Shown: positions 23,559 to 33,931, numbered from the stretch's first letter. The stretch is DNA of 64,000 bases from Prevotella sp. (GCA_017651265.1 JAGCDO010000005.1:1-64000); one strand, 5' to 3'. Notes: generated by a model not told the origin, from the sequence alone. Made by a program: numbers and translations.

Positions 23559-24725
23559 GTGAAAAGTGAGAAGAAACAAATAGCTATCTTAGGCTCTACC
23601 GGCAGTATTGGTACACAGGCGCTGGATGTCATTGCACAGCACAGCGACCTCTACGAGGTGTATTGTCTCACCGCCAATAACAAGGTGGAACTGTTGGCAC
23701 AACAGGCTCATCAGTTTAAGCCGGCAGCTGTGGTGATTGCTAACGAAGCCCGTTATGATGAGTTGAAACAGCTGTTGAGTGACGAGCCTGACATCAAGGT
23801 GTATGCTGGTCGACAGGCGCTCGATGAAATCGTGGAGGCCGGTCCTATAGACATGGTACTTACGGCCATGGTGGGGTTTGCCGGTCTTTCTCCTACTGTT
23901 CATGCCATCAAGGCAGGTAAGAAAATCTGTCTGGCCAACAAGGAAACATTAGTGGTTGCCGGTAAGCTGATCTGTCAGCTGGCCAACCAGTATCATACGC
24001 CTATCCTGCCTGTTGACAGTGAGCATTCCGCCATCTTCCAGAGTCTGGCGGGTGAAGGTGATAATGAGATAGAAAAGATTCTGCTTACCTGCTCCGGCGG
24101 TCCGTTCCGCATGATGAGCGATGAGCAGATACAACAAGTGAAAGCGGCTGATGCGTTGCGGCATCCCACATGGGATATGGGCGCAAAGATCACCATCGAC
24201 TCCGCCACACTGATGAACAAGGGCTTTGAGGTGATCGAGGCGAAATGGCTCTTTGGCGTGCCGGCTGAGAAGATCCAGGTGCTGATACATCCCCAAAGCA
24301 TTGTGCATAGTGCCGTGCAGTTCATCGATGGCTCCGTTAAAGCACAGTTAGGTGTTCCTGATATGCGACTGCCCATCCAGTATGCGTTCTCCTATCCTGA
24401 CAGACTGACCCTCAACGGTAGTCGTCTCGACCTGTTTGCTGCCCAGAAACTGGAGTTCTTCGAGCCCGACATCCAGAAGTTCAGATGTCTGGCCTTGGCT
24501 TTCGAGGCCATCCGCATGGGTGGTAACATGCCCTGCATTGTGAATGCAGCCAACGAGGTGGTGAACGAGGCGTTCCGCCAGGATCGTTGTTCATTCCCGC
24601 AGATGGCGGAGGTGATTGAGAAGACGATGGCTCAGACCACCTACGACAAGAATCCGTCGCTCGATACATATTTCAAGACTGATACCGAGGCACGAAGCAT
24701 TGCCTCAGAATTAATAAACAAATAA
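23559..24725 (+). CDS. dxr: 1-deoxy-D-xylulose 5-phosphate reductoisomerase, 388 aa
   Basis: Second enzyme of the MEP isoprenoid pathway; converts DXP to MEP with NADPH. Signature KKQIAILGSTGSIGTQALDVI at the start (Rossmann loop), LANKETLVVAGKLI near residue 130, the metal and substrate site PVDSEHSAIFQSL near 150, and LIHPQSIVHSAVQFIDGS near 250. The start is not fixed: GTG at 23559 gives a normal-length N-terminus (MKSEKKQIAI), and TTG at 23514 would add 15 residues read from heptamer repeats. In an operon between rimM and rseP (4 bases apart). Confidence 0.95.
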   Translation: MKSEKKQIAILGSTGSIGTQALDVIAQHSDLYEVYCLTANNKVELLAQQAHQFKPAAVVIANEARYDELKQLLSDEPDIKVYAGRQALDEIVEAGPIDMVLTAMVGFAGLSPTVHAIKAGKKICLANKETLVVAGKLICQLANQYHTPILPVDSEHSAIFQSLAGEGDNEIEKILLTCSGGPFRMMSDEQIQQVKAADALRHPTWDMGAKITIDSATLMNKGFEVIEAKWLFGVPAEKIQVLIHPQSIVHSAVQFIDGSVKAQLGVPDMRLPIQYAFSYPDRLTLNGSRLDLFAAQKLEFFEPDIQKFRCLALAFEAIRMGGNMPCIVNAANEVVNEAFRQDRCSFPQMAEVIEKTMAQTTYDKNPSLDTYFKTDTEARSIASELINK

Positions 24726-24729
24726 AACA

Positions 24730-26103
24730 ATGGAAGTATTTTTGATTAGACTGTTACAGTTCATGCTCGCTATCTCCCTCTTGGTTCTTCTCCACGAGGG
24801 CGGTCATTTCTTCTTCGCCAAACTCTTTGGCGTTCGCGTTGATAAGTTCTACTTATTCTTCGATCCTTGGTTCCATCTTTTCGAATTCAAGCCCAAGAAC
24901 AGCGATACGGCCTATGGTATAGGTTGGCTGCCCTTAGGAGGCTATTGTAAGATCGCAGGAATGATCGATGAGAGTTTCGATACAGAACAGATGAAACAAC
25001 CCGAACAACCCTGGGAGTTCCGAAGCAAACCAGCGTGGCAGCGATTACTGATTATGATAGGTGGTGTACTTGTGAACTTCCTCCTGGCGCTCTTCATCTA
25101 CTCCATGGTGCTTTTCCATTGGGGTGATGAATATATGTCTGTGAAGGATATGGCGATGGGATTCAAGTTCAATACCGAAGCCAAGCAGATCGGATTCCAG
25201 GATCATGATATCCTGTATGCTTATGATGGTAAGGTGTTCGACCGCTATGATGTGGATGTATTCCGCCATCTGGCAGATGCCAAGACCGTAACGGTGAAGC
25301 GCAATGGTGCGGATGTTACCATCAATATGCCCGAGGAGATGAGTCTGATAACGATGCTTCAGGCTGATCCTGCCTTTGCCCGTCCGTTCATTCCTGCTGA
25401 GATCGACAGTGTATTCCCTGATACTCCCGCAAGTAAGATTGGTTTGAAGAAGGGCGATAAGATCTTGGCTATCAACAACAAGCCCGTTGACTCCTGGAAC
25501 GAGTTCGTTTATCAGGTGGGTGTACTGAGTGATGTGCTGTCCACCGCCAATACCTCAGCCGACAGTCTGAAGACACGTACCATCCAACTGGTCTATTCTT
25601 CTGGAGATGAAGCTGTAGATACTGCTAAGGTGGTGCTCACTCCCGAACTGATGTTAGGTGTTACACAAACCACGTTGGCCAACTATTACCAGCCCACCAC
25701 ACTGAAATATGGTTTCTTTGAGAGTTTCCCTGCTGGTATTAAATACGGACTGGGTGTGCTGCGCGGATATGTAAACGACTTGAAATATGTGGCAACAGCC
25801 GACGGAGCAAAATCGTTGGGTGGCTTTGGCGCCATCGGTAGTCTGTTCCCACCGGTATGGGACTGGATGATGTTCTGGCGTATGACGGCCTTCCTGTCCA
25901 TTATCCTGGCCTTCATGAATATCCTGCCCATTCCCGCTCTCGATGGCGGACATGTGCTCTTCCTGATCTACGAGATGGTTACAGGGCGCAAACCCAGCGA
26001 GAACTTCATGATCAAAGCGGAATATGTGGGATTCACCATCCTCATCATCTTGATGGTTGTGGCGAACCTGAATGATATATTACGCTGGTTGGGATACTTG
26101 TAA
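24730..26103 (+). CDS. rseP: Site-2 intramembrane metalloprotease RseP family, 457 aa
   Basis: Inner-membrane zinc protease that cuts membrane-embedded segments such as anti-sigma factors. HEGGH (residues 22-26) lies in the first helix and binds zinc; GWLPLGGYCKIAGM follows near 78; one PDZ-like part with VFPDTPASKIGLKKGDKILAINN near 225-250; the third zinc ligand motif NILPIPALDGGHVLF is near residue 400. Four hydrophobic helices. Length normal for Bacteroidetes. Last gene of the tsaB-rseP operon, followed by a strong hairpin terminator. Confidence 0.95.
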   Translation: MEVFLIRLLQFMLAISLLVLLHEGGHFFFAKLFGVRVDKFYLFFDPWFHLFEFKPKNSDTAYGIGWLPLGGYCKIAGMIDESFDTEQMKQPEQPWEFRSKPAWQRLLIMIGGVLVNFLLALFIYSMVLFHWGDEYMSVKDMAMGFKFNTEAKQIGFQDHDILYAYDGKVFDRYDVDVFRHLADAKTVTVKRNGADVTINMPEEMSLITMLQADPAFARPFIPAEIDSVFPDTPASKIGLKKGDKILAINNKPVDSWNEFVYQVGVLSDVLSTANTSADSLKTRTIQLVYSSGDEAVDTAKVVLTPELMLGVTQTTLANYYQPTTLKYGFFESFPAGIKYGLGVLRGYVNDLKYVATADGAKSLGGFGAIGSLFPPVWDWMMFWRMTAFLSIILAFMNILPIPALDGGHVLFLIYEMVTGRKPSENFMIKAEYVGFTILIILMVVANLNDILRWLGYL

Positions 26104-26127
26104 GAAGACTAAAATTGCTATACAAAT

Positions 26128-26155
26128 AAAAAAAGGAGGGGAACCTCCTTTTTTT
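26128..26155. terminator. Bidirectional hairpin terminator
   Basis: GGAGG-GGAA-CCTCC with seven A on the left and seven T on the right; it works for the plus-strand operon and for the minus-strand gene ending at 26164. Confidence 0.9.
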
Positions 26156-26163
26156 ATTGTTAC

Positions 26164-26718
26164 TTACTGAAAGAGTTGGTCTAACAAGGTGTAGAACTCA
26201 GGATCCTCACCAATGATCGTTTTTACGATCTTTCCATCGGGATCAATAATAATCTTGGTGGGGAAACCTTCAATGTTGTAGGTCTCTAGCACCTTACTGT
26301 CGCGCGGGTTATACACATGCAACCAAGGAAGCTCATACTTCTTTACAGCATCCTTCCATTTCTGTTCCGTATCATTACAGTCGACACCTAAGATCTCGAA
26401 CTTCTCCTTATACTTATTATAATAGTTCTTCATCTCAGGAATACCCTTGATGCACCAACTGCACCAGCTGCCCCAGAAATCGAGGATAACATACTTGCCG
26501 CGCAGACTGGATAGTGAGAGTGGTTTTCCGTTAATGTCGTTCAGGGTGAAGTCGGGTGCCACCACATCTGAAGCATTAACATCATTCTCAGTTATTTCCA
26601 CCATTGGGGTGTTATTTACACTTTCCTGGTCGCCTTTCACTTGCACCTTGCCATCGTTGTTGGCACAACCTACTAAAGTGATGCCAAACAGTGTTATCAA
26701 TAAAAAGATCTTCCTCAT
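26164..26718 (-). CDS. TlpA/ResA-like thioredoxin lipoprotein, 184 aa
   Basis: Exported thiol-disulfide protein. The start at 26718 gives a lipoprotein signal (MRKIFLLITLFGITLVGC, lipid Cys18); the frame extending to 26742 is not needed. The thioredoxin domain has DFTLNDINGKPLSLSSLRGKYVILDFWG, then the active site SWCSWCIKG (CSWC) and GFPTKIIIDPDGKIV with the cis-Pro. A closely related domain is in the gene at 33928 (active site CTWC). It lies downstream of the GH95 gene on the same strand, 39 bases apart. Confidence 0.9.
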   Translation of the reverse strand: MRKIFLLITLFGITLVGCANNDGKVQVKGDQESVNNTPMVEITENDVNASDVVAPDFTLNDINGKPLSLSSLRGKYVILDFWGSWCSWCIKGIPEMKNYYNKYKEKFEILGVDCNDTEQKWKDAVKKYELPWLHVYNPRDSKVLETYNIEGFPTKIIIDPDGKIVKTIIGEDPEFYTLLDQLFQ

Positions 26719-26757
26719 AATACTTTGTTTTATTGTTATCAAATCTCTTTCTACAAA

Positions 26758-29262
26758 TTACATTCCACATTCCACAACAATCGTTTGTCCTGCCTTGGTA
26801 TTCACATCATACTCATACACCTTCTTGACAGAAAGCTGGTCGAACGATGTCAGCTCAGCAGAGCGCAGCGGATTCTTTACCTCAGCCGTCTGTAACAGTG
26901 GATTGCGGTTCTTACCCTTGGCAGCCTTCAGTCCTTTGCCCTTCAGCGGAACATAGGAACGCAGACGGAGCACACCACCGATCTTCGAGCGGATCACAGC
27001 CTTTTGCAACGTATTGTTCTCCCAGTTCATATCCACCTCAAATCCGCCACGAGCCAGCAAGCCCTTGACCTCGCCCTTTTTCCATACCTCAGGAAGAGCA
27101 GGCAGCAGATGTACGGCCCCATCATGACTCTGCAGGAGCATCTCTGCAATACCTGCCGCACAGCCGAAGTTACCGTCGATTTGGAATGGCGGATGTGCAT
27201 CAAAGAGGTTCGGATAGGTCCTACCATCAGGATAATTGCGTGCTTGTCGGTCGTTAGGCAGTAGGCGCAGCATGTTCGAGATGATGGTGAAGGCATGGTT
27301 ACCATCCAACATCCTTGCCCAGAAATTAATCTTCCAACCTAAGCTCCATCCTGTGGCCATATCACCGCGCTGATTCAGTGTGTTAGCCGCAGCCGTGAAG
27401 AGGTCAGGATGCGAATAGGGAGATATTTGGTTAGAGGGATACAGACCGTAGAGATGTGAGATATGGCGGTGCTCATCCTTCGGGTCGTCTCCGTCGATGA
27501 GCCATTCCTGCAGCTGACCGTACTTACCTATCTGCATCGGCGGCAGTTTAGTCAGACAAGTCTTGACCTTCTTGATATATTTAGCATCTTTCACGCCCAG
27601 CGCCTTCATCGCCTCAAGGGTGTTCGAGAGCACATCAAACACAATCTGGTTATCCATGGTTGATCCTGCAGTAACTGTTGTGCGTTTTCCTACAGGACCA
27701 TGTTCTGGTGATACTGTGGGAACAGTTACCAACCAGCCAGCTGCTCCTTTCACTTCACCTGTAGCAGGATATTCCTGCATATAGTCCATCAGGAAGTTGG
27801 CCGCCCCCTTCATTACGTCGAAGTACTTCCTCAGGAACTGCTTGTCGCCTGTATAGAGATAGTGCTGCCATAGATGGGTGGTGAGCCATGCGCCGCCTGT
27901 GGGGAACATGCCCCATGTGGTACCGTCAATAGGACCGGCAACACGCCACAGGTCGGTATTGTGGTGTGCCACCCATCCGTCGCATCCATACATGGTACGG
28001 GCTGTCTCGGCACCCGTCTCGCTCAGGTCGCGAATCATACTGAACAGTGGCTCTTGTGTCTCAGCCAGATTACCCACCAAGGCAGGCCAGTAGTTCATCT
28101 CTGCATTGATGTTGATGGTATATTTCGAATCCCACGGCGCCATCCGCTTGTCGTTCCATACGCCTTGCAGATTAGCTGGTTGTCCGCCTGGCTGTGAAGA
28201 GGAAATGAGCAGGTAACGCCCATATTGGAACATCAGTGCCACCATGTCCATATCATCACTTCCTGCGAAGTTTGCCAACCGCTTGTCGGTAGGTAGCTGC
28301 GAACCATTGCCTGTGCCCAACTCCAGACTCACGCGGTTATACTGTTCCTGGTATTTTTCAAGATGACGATTCAGCAGATGATCATACGACATCCCCTTGA
28401 TACCGTCCAATGTCTGGTTGATCTTCTGTATGGGATTTCCGCTCACATCGTGGTAGTTCACGAAGGTGGTGGCGGCAGTGATATAGATGGTGGCGGTAGT
28501 GGCATTGGTAACGCCCAGCTTCTGGGAGAGATGTGCGATTTCACCGTCACTCTCCACCTTGATGCGGCATTCGGCTTTCAATCCGGCCTTGATGCCCTCA
28601 TGATCCTCACCATCGATAACGGCAGCCAGTTCGTTTACCTTCACATTCTGGCGTTCAAGTAAATTCGTTACCTGCGATTTCAGTTGCGAGTCGAAGTTCA
28701 CGTTGAAATTCAGAGCCCCCTTCTTGCTCGCCTTGATACGAACGATGATCACATTATCGGCCTGTGAAGCAAAGACGGTACGTTCATATTTCACACCGTC
28801 AACCTCATAGGTGGTGGTATTCAGGGCATTGGCTAGGTTCAGTTCTCTGCGGTAGTTCGTGGGCTCAGCCTTGCTTGGGTAGTCGAAAGCGAGTTTCACG
28901 CTGCCTAAAGGCAAGTAACGCATACCGTGCGGACCTTTGAAGAAGTATTTGTCGATGAGGGCATGAGCCTCTTCCTCCTTCCCGTCGAAGATCAGTTGGC
29001 GCACCTCCTGCAGGTGTTCCTTTGCCTCAGGACTGTTGTTGTTATGGGGCGAGCCGCTCCAAAAGGTCTCCTCGTTGAGCTGTATCTCCTCCGTATCGGT
29101 TTTACCATAGATCATGGCACCCAGATGGGAGTTTCCAATAGGCAGCGCTTCCAGCCAGTCGGTTGCTGCACGGTCATACCACAGTTTCTTCTCCGCCGCC
29201 TGAGCCGTCATCGCCACCAGCAGCATCAATACGATTGTTGCTTTTCTCATTTTTATCTTCAT
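26758..29262 (-). CDS. GH95 family alpha-L-fucosidase, 834 aa
   Basis: Exported glycoside hydrolase of family 95, which removes alpha-1,2-linked L-fucose (or L-galactose) by inversion. Signal peptide [18 protein letters not shown] after the start; [27 protein letters not shown] opens the N-terminal beta domain. In the catalytic (alpha/alpha)6 barrel: [16 protein letters not shown] near residue 370, SPEHGPVG near 540 (site of the general acid in family members) and [18 protein letters not shown] near 720 with the Asp of the family. The start is 29262 or 29250. The final VECGM and stop fall in a CATTCCA heptamer repeat. Targets are fucosylated host glycans or plant xyloglucan and pectin; not decided by the sequence. 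Confidence 0.93.
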   Translation of the reverse strand: MKIKMRKATIVLMLLVAMTAQAAEKKLWYDRAATDWLEALPIGNSHLGAMIYGKTDTEEIQLNEETFWSGSPHNNNSPEAKEHLQEVRQLIFDGKEEEAHALIDKYFFKGPHGMRYLPLGSVKLAFDYPSKAEPTNYRRELNLANALNTTTYEVDGVKYERTVFASQADNVIIVRIKASKKGALNFNVNFDSQLKSQVTNLLERQNVKVNELAAVIDGEDHEGIKAGLKAECRIKVESDGEIAHLSQKLGVTNATTATIYITAATTFVNYHDVSGNPIQKINQTLDGIKGMSYDHLLNRHLEKYQEQYNRVSLELGTGNGSQLPTDKRLANFAGSDDMDMVALMFQYGRYLLISSSQPGGQPANLQGVWNDKRMAPWDSKYTININAEMNYWPALVGNLAETQEPLFSMIRDLSETGAETARTMYGCDGWVAHHNTDLWRVAGPIDGTTWGMFPTGGAWLTTHLWQHYLYTGDKQFLRKYFDVMKGAANFLMDYMQEYPATGEVKGAAGWLVTVPTVSPEHGPVGKRTTVTAGSTMDNQIVFDVLSNTLEAMKALGVKDAKYIKKVKTCLTKLPPMQIGKYGQLQEWLIDGDDPKDEHRHISHLYGLYPSNQISPYSHPDLFTAAANTLNQRGDMATGWSLGWKINFWARMLDGNHAFTIISNMLRLLPNDRQARNYPDGRTYPNLFDAHPPFQIDGNFGCAAGIAEMLLQSHDGAVHLLPALPEVWKKGEVKGLLARGGFEVDMNWENNTLQKAVIRSKIGGVLRLRSYVPLKGKGLKAAKGKNRNPLLQTAEVKNPLRSAELTSFDQLSVKKVYEYDVNTKAGQTIVVECGM

Positions 29263-29279
29263 GATTGTTGAATTGGGTA

Positions 29280-29287
29280 CAAAGATA
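29280..29287 (-). promoter_or_regulatory. -7 element of the GH95 gene
   Basis: Minus-strand TATCTTTG, 18-30 bases before the two possible starts. Confidence 0.5.
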
Positions 29288-29451
29288 ATACTATTTTTTA
29301 TAATAATAGATACATTGTCTGTTTTTTGTTTTAACCCACCAACCCACCTAATATGCTTCAAATGCCTATAAACAAAGGGGAAATCGAGGTTGGTTGGATG
29401 CATTCAACCGCAATTAGCATAAATGATTTTAATAAAACGTTTCAATTTGAG

Positions 29452-29502
29452 TATAGGCAACAGATCGTTTGGCTATAGGCGCACGATCGTTTGGGTATAG
29501 GC
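29452..29502. repeat. 22-bp-period array (TATAGGC / GATCGTTT)
   Basis: TATAGGC at 29452, 29474 and 29496; GATCGTTT at 29463 and 29485. All steps are 22 bp. The stretch 29288-29794 holds no gene; besides this array it has GGTTAC words at 29593 and 29601 with an inverted GTAACC, and one copy of the direct repeat described at 29632. Confidence 0.9.
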
Positions 29503-29631
29503 AAATGATGGAAAAGCGACAGTTTCATCCCTTATTCCTTATGCTTTTACCCCACTAAGTCCTATGATAATACCCTCTAATACCATAGAAATGGTTACAT
29601 GGTTACAGTTGTAACCGTAACCGTTTTACTA

Positions 29632-29668
29632 TGGAGAATTATGTTGCAGCGAATGCAAAGAGAACTTA
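29632..29668 (+). repeat. Direct repeat, first copy (second at 32662-32697)
   Basis: TGGAGAATTATGTTGCAGCG, then AATGC and AGAGAACTT, is present here and at 32662-32697. Each copy lies just downstream of a minus-strand gene (ends at 29795 and 32723) whose first residues, MNKKTIIT, are also shared. Confidence 0.85.
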
Positions 29669-29794
29669 CTATTACTTCATCACTGGTGACAAGGGACATT
29701 TGACAATTCTGTCATCTTAAAAGTCGTCATGTGCCGTTATCGTGCCCTGTACAAGTGCGAGCAATGCGGTGATAATTGTTTGCTTGTTTATATT

Positions 29795-32494
29795 TTATTC
29801 GTCCTTCTTTTTTGCATCTAGATGATACGTGAAACTGATGTTGACATAGTGATGGCGGAAGTCATTCCATGAGGTAGTGCGCTGGTAAGCAGACTGGTTA
29901 CTCCAGAAGTTGTCTTGCTTGTTCAGGATGTCCTCGAACTCAAGCTTCAGGTTGGCTTTGTTCTTCAGGATTTTCCATGTGACTGCAGCGTTCCAGAGAA
30001 GCATGTCGCGATTCATTGATTGCGTAGCATAACCTCGACGAGTATACTCTGTGAGATTGGTCTCGAATACGAATTGTCCCACTGTTGCCTCGGCTTGGAG
30101 TCCGAAGTTGTTATTCCAAAGGGTGGTATTTTGTTCAGGCGATGCAGAGAAACGGAGGCGATCGGCATCTATTTTAGCGAACATGGAGGCTTTCAGCCAG
30201 TCCTTGTCATACGATAGCGTAAGGCGTTCATTGGGATGAAAGTCGCTTTGGCGATTCTCCATCCGTTCCGTCTGTGTGGGCAACAAGGTCAGGTAGCCAT
30301 AGTGCTGCTCGGCATTTAGTCGGAAATCATTCTCCAGTCTGAAAAACTCACCAAGAGCCTGGTCAATGTCGAGACGGAACTCCCATGTGTGGCTACCTTT
30401 AACGTTCTCGGGACGGCTGACATAGACAGCGGTCGTGGGATTGTAGCTGAGTGCCGTCACGCGGTCGCGGTCGTTTGCCTTGTATTGGATGCTGGCGCTG
30501 AAAGATGTTTGGCTACGGGCAAGCACCATGTTGTACGACAGTCTGATGTTATGGCTGTGGGTGTCTTTCAGCAAGGGGTTACCCTCGTTAATGAAGAGCG
30601 GGTCGGTGAGATCGCGGTAACCAAGTGTCTGTAGGATACTCGGTTTCAATGTACTGAAACCGTAGTTCAGTTCAAAGCCTATAGTTTTACTTAGTTTCAA
30701 GGTTGCTCGCAGTGAAGGGTCGATAAGCTGCGTGTAGCGGACAGCGGTGGTGTCGAGCATTCCGCGCTGGTAGTCCTGGTTCTCACGTTGCCATCTGGCT
30801 GTAACACTGGGCATGACTTGCAATGGAGCGAGATTGATGGTGGAAGCCATTAGCAGTGAATGACTGTTGTTCGTGTAGTGGTTGCGATAGGAGTTTGCCA
30901 CATCGGTCGCTCCATCGGTCATAAAGTCGCGGTCGTTTTTGCTATGGCTGTGCATGTAGTTGTATTGTATATGCGCCATCCATTTCTTGGTGAGCCAGCG
31001 AGCATGATGTGCCTCGGCCTCTGCATTGAAATTCGAGGTCGGCGAGGTGGAGAACTGACTCAACTGTGAAGAATTGAGCGAGGCGATGTGTGAAGTGACG
31101 GTGCGGTTTGTCCAACTGTTGCTCTTCCCGTCGGAATAGTTCAGTTGGATGCTTGCACCGAGTGAACCATCTTTGACGTAGTGTTCCCATCCGGCTCTTG
31201 TGTTGAGCGTGGTTTCATGTCCGTCGCTGTGACTTTCCACGTATTGCGAAAGTGTCGGAATGTAGCCGCTTACATTCATTTCCTCCTGTTCCGAAGTTTG
31301 TCTGTTGTGCGTGCGGTTGTTGTTATGCTCCACGCTGGCGTTCAAGGAAAAAGTGTTCAGCGAATCCTTGGCCCAGCGCAGATCGGCGTTCAGGCGTGGG
31401 TTCAGTTTGTGGTTGCGGAAATACGACTCGCTATTGCTGCGCATGGCTGCGGTGTTGGGAAGATAGTTCTCGGTCTCTGCGTGCGAGGTACCCCATTTAT
31501 CGTCATGGTTCAAACCGCCAGTGATAGAGTACTGACTGTTCATTTCCTGTGTCCCCTGCTTCTCTTTCCATTTGTGTTGATAGCCGGCAGCTCCACCTTG
31601 TTCTTGTCCGTATCCGTTGCTCCAACTGCTGCTCCATCCGTTCATGGTCTTACGGATAGACTTGTCTATGTTGTTGGCATTTGCGAATACCATCACGGGA
31701 TCTGTCTTTGAAAGACGGTTCATCGTCAGCTCACCCTCATAGTACTCCGGGGTTTGATAGCCAGCTTTCACGTCACCATACCATCGGTCGAGGAATCCAG
31801 GCTTGATGGTCAGGTCAAGCACCATGTCCTGTTTACCGTCATTCTTACCCGTACGCTCCGAGAATTCCGAAGCCTTGTTGTAGGCTTTGATGTCTTGCAC
31901 GGCTTCAGCAGGTAGTTGCTTCATCAACTGATCACCGCCCAACATACTCTCGCCGTCCATCGTTAGGCGGATGGGCTTTCCGTCCCATGACATTCTCCCT
32001 TCTTGGTCAACTTCTACACCTGGCAGTTTCCTGATAAGTTCGTCAAGACGTGCACCTTCCTGCAAGTGGAATGCTTCGGGATGGAACACGATGGTATCAC
32101 CTCGCACGGTGAAGCGCCGGGCGCGTCCCGTCACCACAACCATCTTCAGCATCTGCGGCGACATCTTCAGCTCTATCGTGCCTATGTCGAGTGTGTCTTT
32201 ACGGCTGTCGCTCAACACCAGTACCGTCTTCGACTTCGTGTAATAGCCCAGCATCGATACTTCAATAGTACATTTACCATCGGCATACATATGGAACACG
32301 CCTAATGAGTCGGCCTTGCCAAACATCCAACTGGTGCCGATGTCGCCTAACTTCTGCGTCAGTTTTATCGAGGCATCTGGCAATGGCTCCTTCGTTTCTG
32401 AGTCTACAACTCGGCCACGGATAATGTCGGCATTGGCCATTTGCACCCCCATTACAAGGGCGAGAAGTGAAGTAATGATAGTTTTCTTGTTCAT
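29795..32494 (-). CDS. TonB-receptor-like outer-membrane beta-barrel protein, 899 aa
   Basis: Outer-membrane protein with a signal peptide (MNKKTIITSLLALVMGVQMANA), a carboxypeptidase-regulatory-like domain (RGRVVDSETKEPLPDASIKL, residues 26-110), a plug-like part (VVVTGRARRFTVRGDTI, ELIRKLPGVEVDQEGRM) and a long barrel of aromatic strands ending in VNISFTYHLD. It fits the outer-membrane-beta-barrel family PF14905 rather than SusC. It has no SusD partner. The start is 32494; the frame to 32515 adds MITTKKI in front of the signal and is less likely. Operon with the esterase and TlpA-like genes is possible, but a promoter is visible at 32535. Confidence 0.88.
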   Translation of the reverse strand: MNKKTIITSLLALVMGVQMANADIIRGRVVDSETKEPLPDASIKLTQKLGDIGTSWMFGKADSLGVFHMYADGKCTIEVSMLGYYTKSKTVLVLSDSRKDTLDIGTIELKMSPQMLKMVVVTGRARRFTVRGDTIVFHPEAFHLQEGARLDELIRKLPGVEVDQEGRMSWDGKPIRLTMDGESMLGGDQLMKQLPAEAVQDIKAYNKASEFSERTGKNDGKQDMVLDLTIKPGFLDRWYGDVKAGYQTPEYYEGELTMNRLSKTDPVMVFANANNIDKSIRKTMNGWSSSWSNGYGQEQGGAAGYQHKWKEKQGTQEMNSQYSITGGLNHDDKWGTSHAETENYLPNTAAMRSNSESYFRNHKLNPRLNADLRWAKDSLNTFSLNASVEHNNNRTHNRQTSEQEEMNVSGYIPTLSQYVESHSDGHETTLNTRAGWEHYVKDGSLGASIQLNYSDGKSNSWTNRTVTSHIASLNSSQLSQFSTSPTSNFNAEAEAHHARWLTKKWMAHIQYNYMHSHSKNDRDFMTDGATDVANSYRNHYTNNSHSLLMASTINLAPLQVMPSVTARWQRENQDYQRGMLDTTAVRYTQLIDPSLRATLKLSKTIGFELNYGFSTLKPSILQTLGYRDLTDPLFINEGNPLLKDTHSHNIRLSYNMVLARSQTSFSASIQYKANDRDRVTALSYNPTTAVYVSRPENVKGSHTWEFRLDIDQALGEFFRLENDFRLNAEQHYGYLTLLPTQTERMENRQSDFHPNERLTLSYDKDWLKASMFAKIDADRLRFSASPEQNTTLWNNNFGLQAEATVGQFVFETNLTEYTRRGYATQSMNRDMLLWNAAVTWKILKNKANLKLEFEDILNKQDNFWSNQSAYQRTTSWNDFRHHYVNISFTYHLDAKKKDE

Positions 32495-32534
32495 AATCTT
32501 TTTTGTCGTTATCATAATAACGATATAGAGGTTA

Positions 32535-32542
32535 CAAAATTA
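32535..32542 (-). promoter_or_regulatory. -7 element of the barrel gene
   Basis: Minus-strand TAATTTTG, 41 bases before the start at 32494. Confidence 0.4.
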
Positions 32543-32661
32543 CAAAAAAGGAACAAAAAAACGCAACAACTCATATTTTTAGAACTTTGCTTTTTCCTCA
32601 AGACCTAACATCGAAAAAAAACAGGATTTGTCCATTCTCGGCGAGCGGCTGACAACTACCG

Positions 32662-32697
32662 TGGAGAATTATGTTGCAGCGAATGCTGAGAGAACTT
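32662..32697 (+). repeat. Direct repeat, second copy
   Basis: Copy of the repeat at 29632, 3030 bp away, with two small differences (GCTGAG for GCAAAG region). Confidence 0.85.
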
Positions 32698-32722
32698 GTT
32701 CATTGAGATTGATGGTTAATTG

Positions 32723-33931
32723 TTATTGTTCCTCACCCATCCAAGGATTTCTCTCCCACAGGCGATATATGCGAGAGGTATGTTCGTTGTCGTGTATGAT
32801 ATGGTTGCCCGCATCAGCATTTCTAATTATAGCCTCGCGCTCCCAACTGCCCTGGGTGAACTTGAACTGGGCGGGCAGATGCAGACGGAGATCGATGGCG
32901 GCAATGCTGTCGTTGACAAGGTTCATCTTGATGCCTTTCGCCTCCCAGTTGCCCAGCGCGTCTTGGTTGCCTGTGATGTAGATATCGTTAGGCAGGTTCT
33001 TGCCACGAAGTTCAATGTGAACGGGATAAGTCTCCTCTCCAAAATATCCCACCAAGTTCTTGGCACCAAACATAATGTAGTCATTCAGGGCCGCAGTCAC
33101 ACTGGGCATGAAACTGCCGTAATGGTCATAGTCGGGGAAGGTGTGTACGGAGGTGACGGTGTTTTCGTTTAAGTGCGACTTGTCTTTGAGGATTTTGCTA
33201 ACACGCTCCCATCCTGTTTTCCACTCATCGCCCCAATAATCAGGCTCCTTTTCTATTTCTCTCGCCATTGACGCATAGATGAAACGGGGAGTCTTGCGGT
33301 TCTTGAACTGATAACCCTCAATGTCCGTAGCCAAACGGTATTCGTCATAACAGCAGTTGGGCGAAACGGCAATGTAGTCGTCGAAAAGGTCGTCGGTAAT
33401 CATGCAGTCGAGCACGAACGATGCGCTCAGCGAATGACCGATGCCGAGAGTGCGTCCCGACGTGCGATAATTCTGCTTCATATATGGCATCAGTTCGTTC
33501 TTGACGAATTTCTTCAGGTCAGGCGAGTTTCCGTAATAATATCCTTCCTTGAACAGCCCATTGTTGCCATGCAGGGGCATGGGGAGATAGTCGTTGTTGC
33601 GGAAGTAATTGATATCCCAATGAGTTGGCGAGCAGATGCCTACAATGATAAAGTTCATGCTCCTACCACCGTCAGGGTCGGGCTTGCAGGCAATATTGAG
33701 CAGACAGTGAACGAGGTCAAACATCGTGCGGTCTTGTGCGTCGAATACGTAGATGACATCATAGTAGGTCTGGTCATACTGCTGATAGCCCTCAGGCGTA
33801 TAGATGAGCACTTGCCGCTCGTGGTTGAAATACTCGGACTTCATTGAGAGTTCCTTCACACTCTCAAGTTGTGCGCTAGCACCTAACGATACAAGGGCGA
33901 GCAGTGCGGTGATGATGGTTTTCTTGTTCAT
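32723..33931 (-). CDS. Exported esterase (esterase D fold) with C-terminal CBM20-like domain, 402 aa
   Basis: Alpha/beta hydrolase of the putative-esterase (esterase D / IroE-like) family. Signal peptide MNKKTIITALLALVSLGASAQ; YDVIYVFDAQDRTMFDLVH near residue 60; nucleophile elbow LGIGHSLSASF near 168, then a Asp/His pair further on (HTFPDYDHYGSF holds the likely His). The last 90 residues, YPVHIELRG, YITGNQDALGNWEAKGIKM and FKFTQGSWEREAI, look like a starch-binding CBM20 fold. Substrate unknown: a feruloyl or siderophore ester is possible. Its start overlaps the upstream TlpA-like gene by 4 bases (ATGA). Confidence 0.8.
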   Translation of the reverse strand: MNKKTIITALLALVSLGASAQLESVKELSMKSEYFNHERQVLIYTPEGYQQYDQTYYDVIYVFDAQDRTMFDLVHCLLNIACKPDPDGGRSMNFIIVGICSPTHWDINYFRNNDYLPMPLHGNNGLFKEGYYYGNSPDLKKFVKNELMPYMKQNYRTSGRTLGIGHSLSASFVLDCMITDDLFDDYIAVSPNCCYDEYRLATDIEGYQFKNRKTPRFIYASMAREIEKEPDYWGDEWKTGWERVSKILKDKSHLNENTVTSVHTFPDYDHYGSFMPSVTAALNDYIMFGAKNLVGYFGEETYPVHIELRGKNLPNDIYITGNQDALGNWEAKGIKMNLVNDSIAAIDLRLHLPAQFKFTQGSWEREAIIRNADAGNHIIHDNEHTSRIYRLWERNPWMGEEQ

